From contig JANQPX010000022.1 in NCBI GenBank assembly GCA_028285265.1, forward strand, positions 1 through 64,000: a DNA stretch of 64,000 nucleotides, in the 5' to 3' direction. The position numbers and the translations under genes were made by a program. Positions 60,987 through 64,000 of the stretch are shown piece by piece (position 1 is the first letter of the stretch; every line of letters begins with the position of its first letter). This DNA is from Geminicoccaceae bacterium (GTDB lineage Bacteria > Pseudomonadota > Alphaproteobacteria > Geminicoccales > Geminicoccaceae). The notes under the pieces were generated by a model, which worked only from the letters and a program-made list of their open reading frames with translations, searched no databases and was not told the origin of the DNA.

Positions 60987-61793
60987 TTACAGGCCGAAAC
61001 GTTTGTTCAGGATCGAATAGAACGTCGTCTCGGGCAGGATCGACTTGAAAAACATCGCTTGCTTGCTGTCCTGGTTGATGCGGTAGCGAAGCCTAGGCTT
61101 GCGTGCCCGTGCCGCTCGCAACACCACATCAGCAACTTCCTGTGGGTCGCCGCCCCTTTTATTTTCGCGAAGGGCTGCAGCGCGCAGATGCTCCCGTGTC
61201 CCGTCATAGGCCTGGAGGGTCGGCCAATCCGGTTCCGGGGATTTCTCAATGATCTCGGTTCGGTGTGATCCGGGTTCAAGCAACGTGACTTTGATCCCGA
61301 AACTGGCGAGCTCGGCACGAAGACCATCCGCGTAGCCCTCTAAGGCGTGCTTGGTGCTGCTATAGAAACCTTGCCCCGGAATGCCCATCCGACCGGCCAG
61401 CGATGAAATGAAAATCAAATGCCCCGAGCCGCGCAAACGCATATCCGGCAAAAGGGCGTTCACCAGTCTTGCCACGCCGAAGAAGTTAATCTCCATCATC
61501 TCCTGCGCCCGCTGGATGGGGAGTTCCTCGGAAGGAGCAACGATCGTAAGGCCCGCATTATTGACGAGTAGGTCGATGCCACCGGCTGTCTCTTGCACAT
61601 GTCGCACACAGGCCTCGATGGAAGATGTGTCGCGCATGTCGAGTTGTACCGGTTCAACGTCGAAAGCTGTGCTACGGGCGCTGCGACTGGTCCCGAATAC
61701 CCGGTAACCGTTCTTTGCAAGCGTCCGAGCGATTCTGATGCCGATGCCTTCAAAGGCACCGGTGACAAGGACGGTTGGTTTCGTGTCAGCCAT
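60987..61793 (-). CDS. SDR-family oxidoreductase
   Basis: About 268 residues from ATG 61793 (MADTKPTVLVTGAFEGIGIRIARTLAKNGYRVFGTSR). The NAD(P) site TGAFEGIG, NNAGLT (NNAG), the catalytic Ser/Tyr/Lys as ISSLAGRMGIPGQGFYSSTKHALEGYADGLRAEL (YxxxK in YSSTK) are clear. This resembles retinol-type and lipid-related SDRs of 260-280 residues. Operon with the DUF4345 gene; divergent from a TetR regulator across a 50-bp palindrome. Confidence 0.93.
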   Translation of the reverse strand: MADTKPTVLVTGAFEGIGIRIARTLAKNGYRVFGTSRSARSTAFDVEPVQLDMRDTSSIEACVRHVQETAGGIDLLVNNAGLTIVAPSEELPIQRAQEMMEINFFGVARLVNALLPDMRLRGSGHLIFISSLAGRMGIPGQGFYSSTKHALEGYADGLRAELASFGIKVTLLEPGSHRTEIIEKSPEPDWPTLQAYDGTREHLRAAALRENKRGGDPQEVADVVLRAARARKPRLRYRINQDSKQAMFFKSILPETTFYSILNKRFGL

Positions 61794-61800
61794 GAAGCCC

Positions 61801-61850
61801 CTCAATCTGATCATTGATCAAATTACGATATGATCAGTGATCAGATTGAG
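61801..61850. promoter_or_regulatory. 50-bp palindrome, likely TetR operator
   Basis: The two 25-base arms, beginning CTCAATCTGATCATTGATCA on the left and ending TGATCAGTGATCAGATTGAG on the right, are inverted copies with 21 of 25 positions paired, centred between 61825 and 61826. It contains repeated TGATCA steps, so it may hold two overlapping half-site pairs. It lies 8 bases upstream of the SDR start and 32 bases upstream of the TetR start, the place for shared autoregulatory control. Confidence 0.85.
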
Positions 61851-61881
61851 TCAATGGGCAAGCTGTGCTCTATTGCTTGGG

Positions 61882-62472
61882 ATGAAAGAGACGACGCAGA
61901 CTCGCGAGAGCTACCATCACGGCAATCTCCCTGAGACGCTGATCCACGAGGCTGCCAAACTGCTCACTGAGAAAGGTGCCGAAGGATTTAGCATGCGCGA
62001 GGTCGCCCGTCGGGCCGGGGTCGCCGTGGCAGCGCCGGCACACCATTTCGGGAACGCAAAGGGACTGCTGACAGCGATTGCAACCTATGGCTTTCAGAAG
62101 CTGACCACCGAACAGCAAAAAGCGATGGAGATGTCGCGGGACCCGGTCGAGAATGTGATTGGGCTTTGTCGCATCTATGTCGACATGGGATCCCGTTATC
62201 CCGGCTATGCTGCTGTTATGTTCCGTTGGGATCTTTTGGATGACGGCGACTTTGCCTACAGCAACGCAGCGTCCAGCGCCTTCAATCTTTTGAGTGACGC
62301 CATTGCTGAAGCGGTCCCAGAGAAGACGGACGCAAAATCCATTCAACGTGCTGCCAAAACTCTTTGGGCAGCGATGCACGGCTTCGTTGTCCTCTCACTC
62401 GCAGATGGAGACGAGGCGGTGGAGCGCATCAATTTTGCGGTGCGCACGCTCCTGGCCGGGATGTCCAAATAG
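61882..62472 (+). CDS. TetR-family regulator
   Basis: About 196 residues from ATG 61882 (MKETTQTRESYHHGNLPETLIHEAAKLLTEKGAEGFSMREVARRAGVAVAAPAHHFGNAKGLLTAIATYGF), the normal TetR N-terminus; the frame opens 15 codons earlier. The ligand-binding helical domain follows. The gene diverges from the SDR/DUF4345 operon and the palindrome between them is its probable operator, so it should repress that operon and itself and be released by a lipophilic ligand, in the usual manner. Confidence 0.92.
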   Translation: MKETTQTRESYHHGNLPETLIHEAAKLLTEKGAEGFSMREVARRAGVAVAAPAHHFGNAKGLLTAIATYGFQKLTTEQQKAMEMSRDPVENVIGLCRIYVDMGSRYPGYAAVMFRWDLLDDGDFAYSNAASSAFNLLSDAIAEAVPEKTDAKSIQRAAKTLWAAMHGFVVLSLADGDEAVERINFAVRTLLAGMSK

Positions 62473-62589
62473 AAGGTGCGGAACATCCACCTGCGCACCA
62501 ACACGCGCGTCCTAGGGATCAGACTTGGACAGAAACGGTTGTTGGTGGACCACAAGGACGTTGGCGTGCAACGTCTGCCGACCCTCGTA

Positions 62590-63579
62590 TCAGTGGATTG
62601 TCGCCTTGCGGTCTTCGAGACCGGCTGCACTTGGCTGCGGTCGATTGTAAAGCTGAACGTAGAGAGCAAGGACCGCGAAACCGACAGCCAGCCAAACCGA
62701 AGCGGAGTGGCTCTCTCCGATCAGCACGATCCCAAATAGAATACCAGCAAATAATGAAATGAGGCTGGCGAAGGACACGAATACAGCACCGGCTCGGCAG
62801 ATCAGGTAGAAGTAGAGGTAGGCCTCGAGAAAGCTGATCATCACGAAGAGGAGGACGGCCCAATGGTCATAGGTCCAGGAGAATGCAGCGGTGCCGTCTC
62901 CTGACCAAAAGAGAAGACACGGCGACAGCAAGATAAGGGCGCCTACCGCTTCGCCGGTGACGACCTGCAAGGGGCGCAAATCGTTCGGCCAGCGGGCCGC
63001 TACGTAGAGGCAGTCGCAAGCTGAGGCGATTGGCACGATGAGTACGATGCCGAGGGCCGCCATGGTGATGCCGCCTGGACTCATAAGTGATGGTACCAGA
63101 AAGCAGAGCAAACACATCACGGCAAACGTCATCGATTGCAGGCACCGACGGGTCGAGGTCTCAATACCGAGGCCAAGCGCTAGCATCATGGCGACAATTG
63201 GCGTCAGGGCCTCAAAAACGACGATGACGCCTGCGGAAATCTCTCGTGCGGCCAGGATAGCCGCACCTAGCGGGAGGACAAATCCCAAGAGACCGCTTGT
63301 GAAGAAGAAACGGACATGGCCCCAGTTCGGAAGGAACCAGGTCTTCGTCAGGGCCATGGCGCCGAGAAAGCCTGCCGCCAGCAGGACCATCGATGTGAAA
63401 AGAATGTTCACCTCGCCCAAACCAGCAACGGTTGCGATCTTTAAGAGGACGAATTGCAGTCCCCACATGGAACCAAGGAGAAAGAGAAGCGCACAATGCC
63501 AGGCGGGTTGCCACACCGTCACCCAATCGCGTTTGGCGCCTGAGAGGTGCGCTGTCGATGGGAATGCTTCAAATGACAA
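62590..63579 (-). CDS. EamA/DMT-family transporter
   Basis: A 329-residue membrane protein with about ten helices in two EamA repeats (ALLFLLGSMWGLQFVLLKIATVAGL..., GLLGFVLPLGAAILAAREISAGVIVVFEALTPIVAMMLALGL; VALLFVMISFLEAYLYFYLICRAGAVFVSFASLISLFAGILFGIVLIGE). TTG at 63579 is supported by GGAG seven bases upstream. Such proteins export metabolites or drugs; substrate unknown. Its tail runs close to the TetR gene, convergently. Confidence 0.88.
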   Translation of the reverse strand: MSFEAFPSTAHLSGAKRDWVTVWQPAWHCALLFLLGSMWGLQFVLLKIATVAGLGEVNILFTSMVLLAAGFLGAMALTKTWFLPNWGHVRFFFTSGLLGFVLPLGAAILAAREISAGVIVVFEALTPIVAMMLALGLGIETSTRRCLQSMTFAVMCLLCFLVPSLMSPGGITMAALGIVLIVPIASACDCLYVAARWPNDLRPLQVVTGEAVGALILLSPCLLFWSGDGTAAFSWTYDHWAVLLFVMISFLEAYLYFYLICRAGAVFVSFASLISLFAGILFGIVLIGESHSASVWLAVGFAVLALYVQLYNRPQPSAAGLEDRKATIH

Positions 63580-63875
63580 CAGCTCACTCCTCTATGCTAT
63601 GGTCGCCGGAAACTGTTGTACGGTTACCTTGCCAGGCGCTGTTTTGAGGGGATGTGAGCCGGAACACACTCCTGGAATCCGATGTGTTTTCCATCAGTTG
63701 GCTTCCCAGAGGCTGACGTCTTGGGACCAACGGGGTGCACTTTTCGGCAGCGACGCAGTTCTGCGCGATCTGATTGTCATCCCAAGGGGGCATCCGGCCA
63801 CAGAGTGTATGTCCAACCAGCCACGAGCTCGCGACGCTGTTGATATCGGCTCAGAAAGGGAGGAAGTGTTCGTCG
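63580..63875. other. Divergent upstream region
   Basis: About 300 bases between the EamA gene and the GST gene; no gene recognised; carries both promoters in all likelihood. Confidence 0.4.
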
Positions 63876-64000
63876 ATGAAACTGTTGGGTCACGCCAAGT
63901 CCATCAACGTGCGGAAAGTGCTCTGGACATGCGTTGAATTGGGACTCTCGCCGGAACGCGATGATTGGGGTGGCGACACGCGCCCGACGTCTCGTCCCGA
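63876..64000 (+). CDS. Glutathione S-transferase, truncated by window end
   Basis: The last 125 bases are open from ATG 63876 and encode MKLLGHAKSINVRKVLWTC, VELGLSPERDDWGGDTRPTS: the beta-alpha opening of a GST with the N-V-R-K-V-L-W segment of bacterial GSTs (Ser/Asn near the glutathione thiol). GGAGG is 12 bases upstream, slightly far. The gene runs beyond the window. Confidence 0.8.
   Translation, partial: MKLLGHAKSINVRKVLWTCVELGLSPERDDWGGDTRPTSRP

Overview
The window looks like chromosome of an alphaproteobacterium. It has mid-range GC and dense GcvA-type LysR and HWE-free classical two-component genes. It also has a DUF3299/ZrgA zinc locus with Zur-box-like operators, an MttB-family methyltransferase, a PhyH dioxygenase and an EamA/LysE transporter set. 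I cannot place it below class level. No rRNA, tRNA or CRISPR array was seen.

Layout. 1-2836 is the 3' part of a very regular WD40-like repeat gene, followed by an IS6-type transposase (3225-3920) and a lipoprotein VWA gene (4197-5795). A decayed IS5-type transposase (about 5885-6150) sits before a histidine kinase/response regulator pair (6191-8067) and a YHS-domain protein. 8814-11163 is an alpha-galactosidase-type GH4 gene divergent from its likely AraC regulator. 11327-14454 is a four-gene minus-strand locus (ZrgA, DUF3299, a CooC/MinD-like ATPase, a small Cys/His protein) with three Zur-box-like palindromes. 14612-17609 is a cupin/MttB-type methyltransferase operon divergent from a LysR gene. 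17.7-21.0 kb holds another LysR gene, a PhyH dioxygenase, a GNAT enzyme and a DUF3592 protein. 21.8-22.9 kb is a MerR gene overlapping a signal-less solute-binding-protein gene, followed by a serine hydrolase. 24.7-30.2 kb carries secreted proteins, an M20-type carbamoylase and a membrane-anchored SNase-like protein, separated by gene-poor, decayed stretches.

30.4-34.9 kb is accessory in character: a 573-aa protein with an 80-aa tandem duplication, a pentapeptide-TIR protein, a methyltransferase and a LysE exporter. 35.2-38.1 kb has a secreted protein and a cytochrome c fused behind a duplicated unknown domain. 38.3-39.3 kb and 47.7-48.4 kb contain frameshifted remnants. 42.3-46.6 kb is a signalling cluster (double-REC regulator, REC-GGDEF-EAL protein, convergent histidine kinase). 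52.6-57.0 kb is a second one: a GAF kinase, a TrpX-type solute-binding protein and a periplasmic-sensor kinase in one operon with no response regulator. 57.8-60.2 kb is a CelD/BcsL-like plus SGNH-like pair. 60.6-62.5 kb is an SDR/DUF4345 operon divergent from a TetR gene across a 50-bp palindrome. The window ends with an EamA transporter and the first 41 codons of a glutathione S-transferase gene.

The best candidates for something undescribed are the Zur-box locus, the kinase/binding-protein/kinase operon, the MerR/binding-protein pair, the duplicated-domain cytochrome, the tandem-repeat 573-aa protein with its TIR neighbour, and a structured RNA-like element near 52.0 kb. All functional statements are inferred by reading the sequence; no database search was run.
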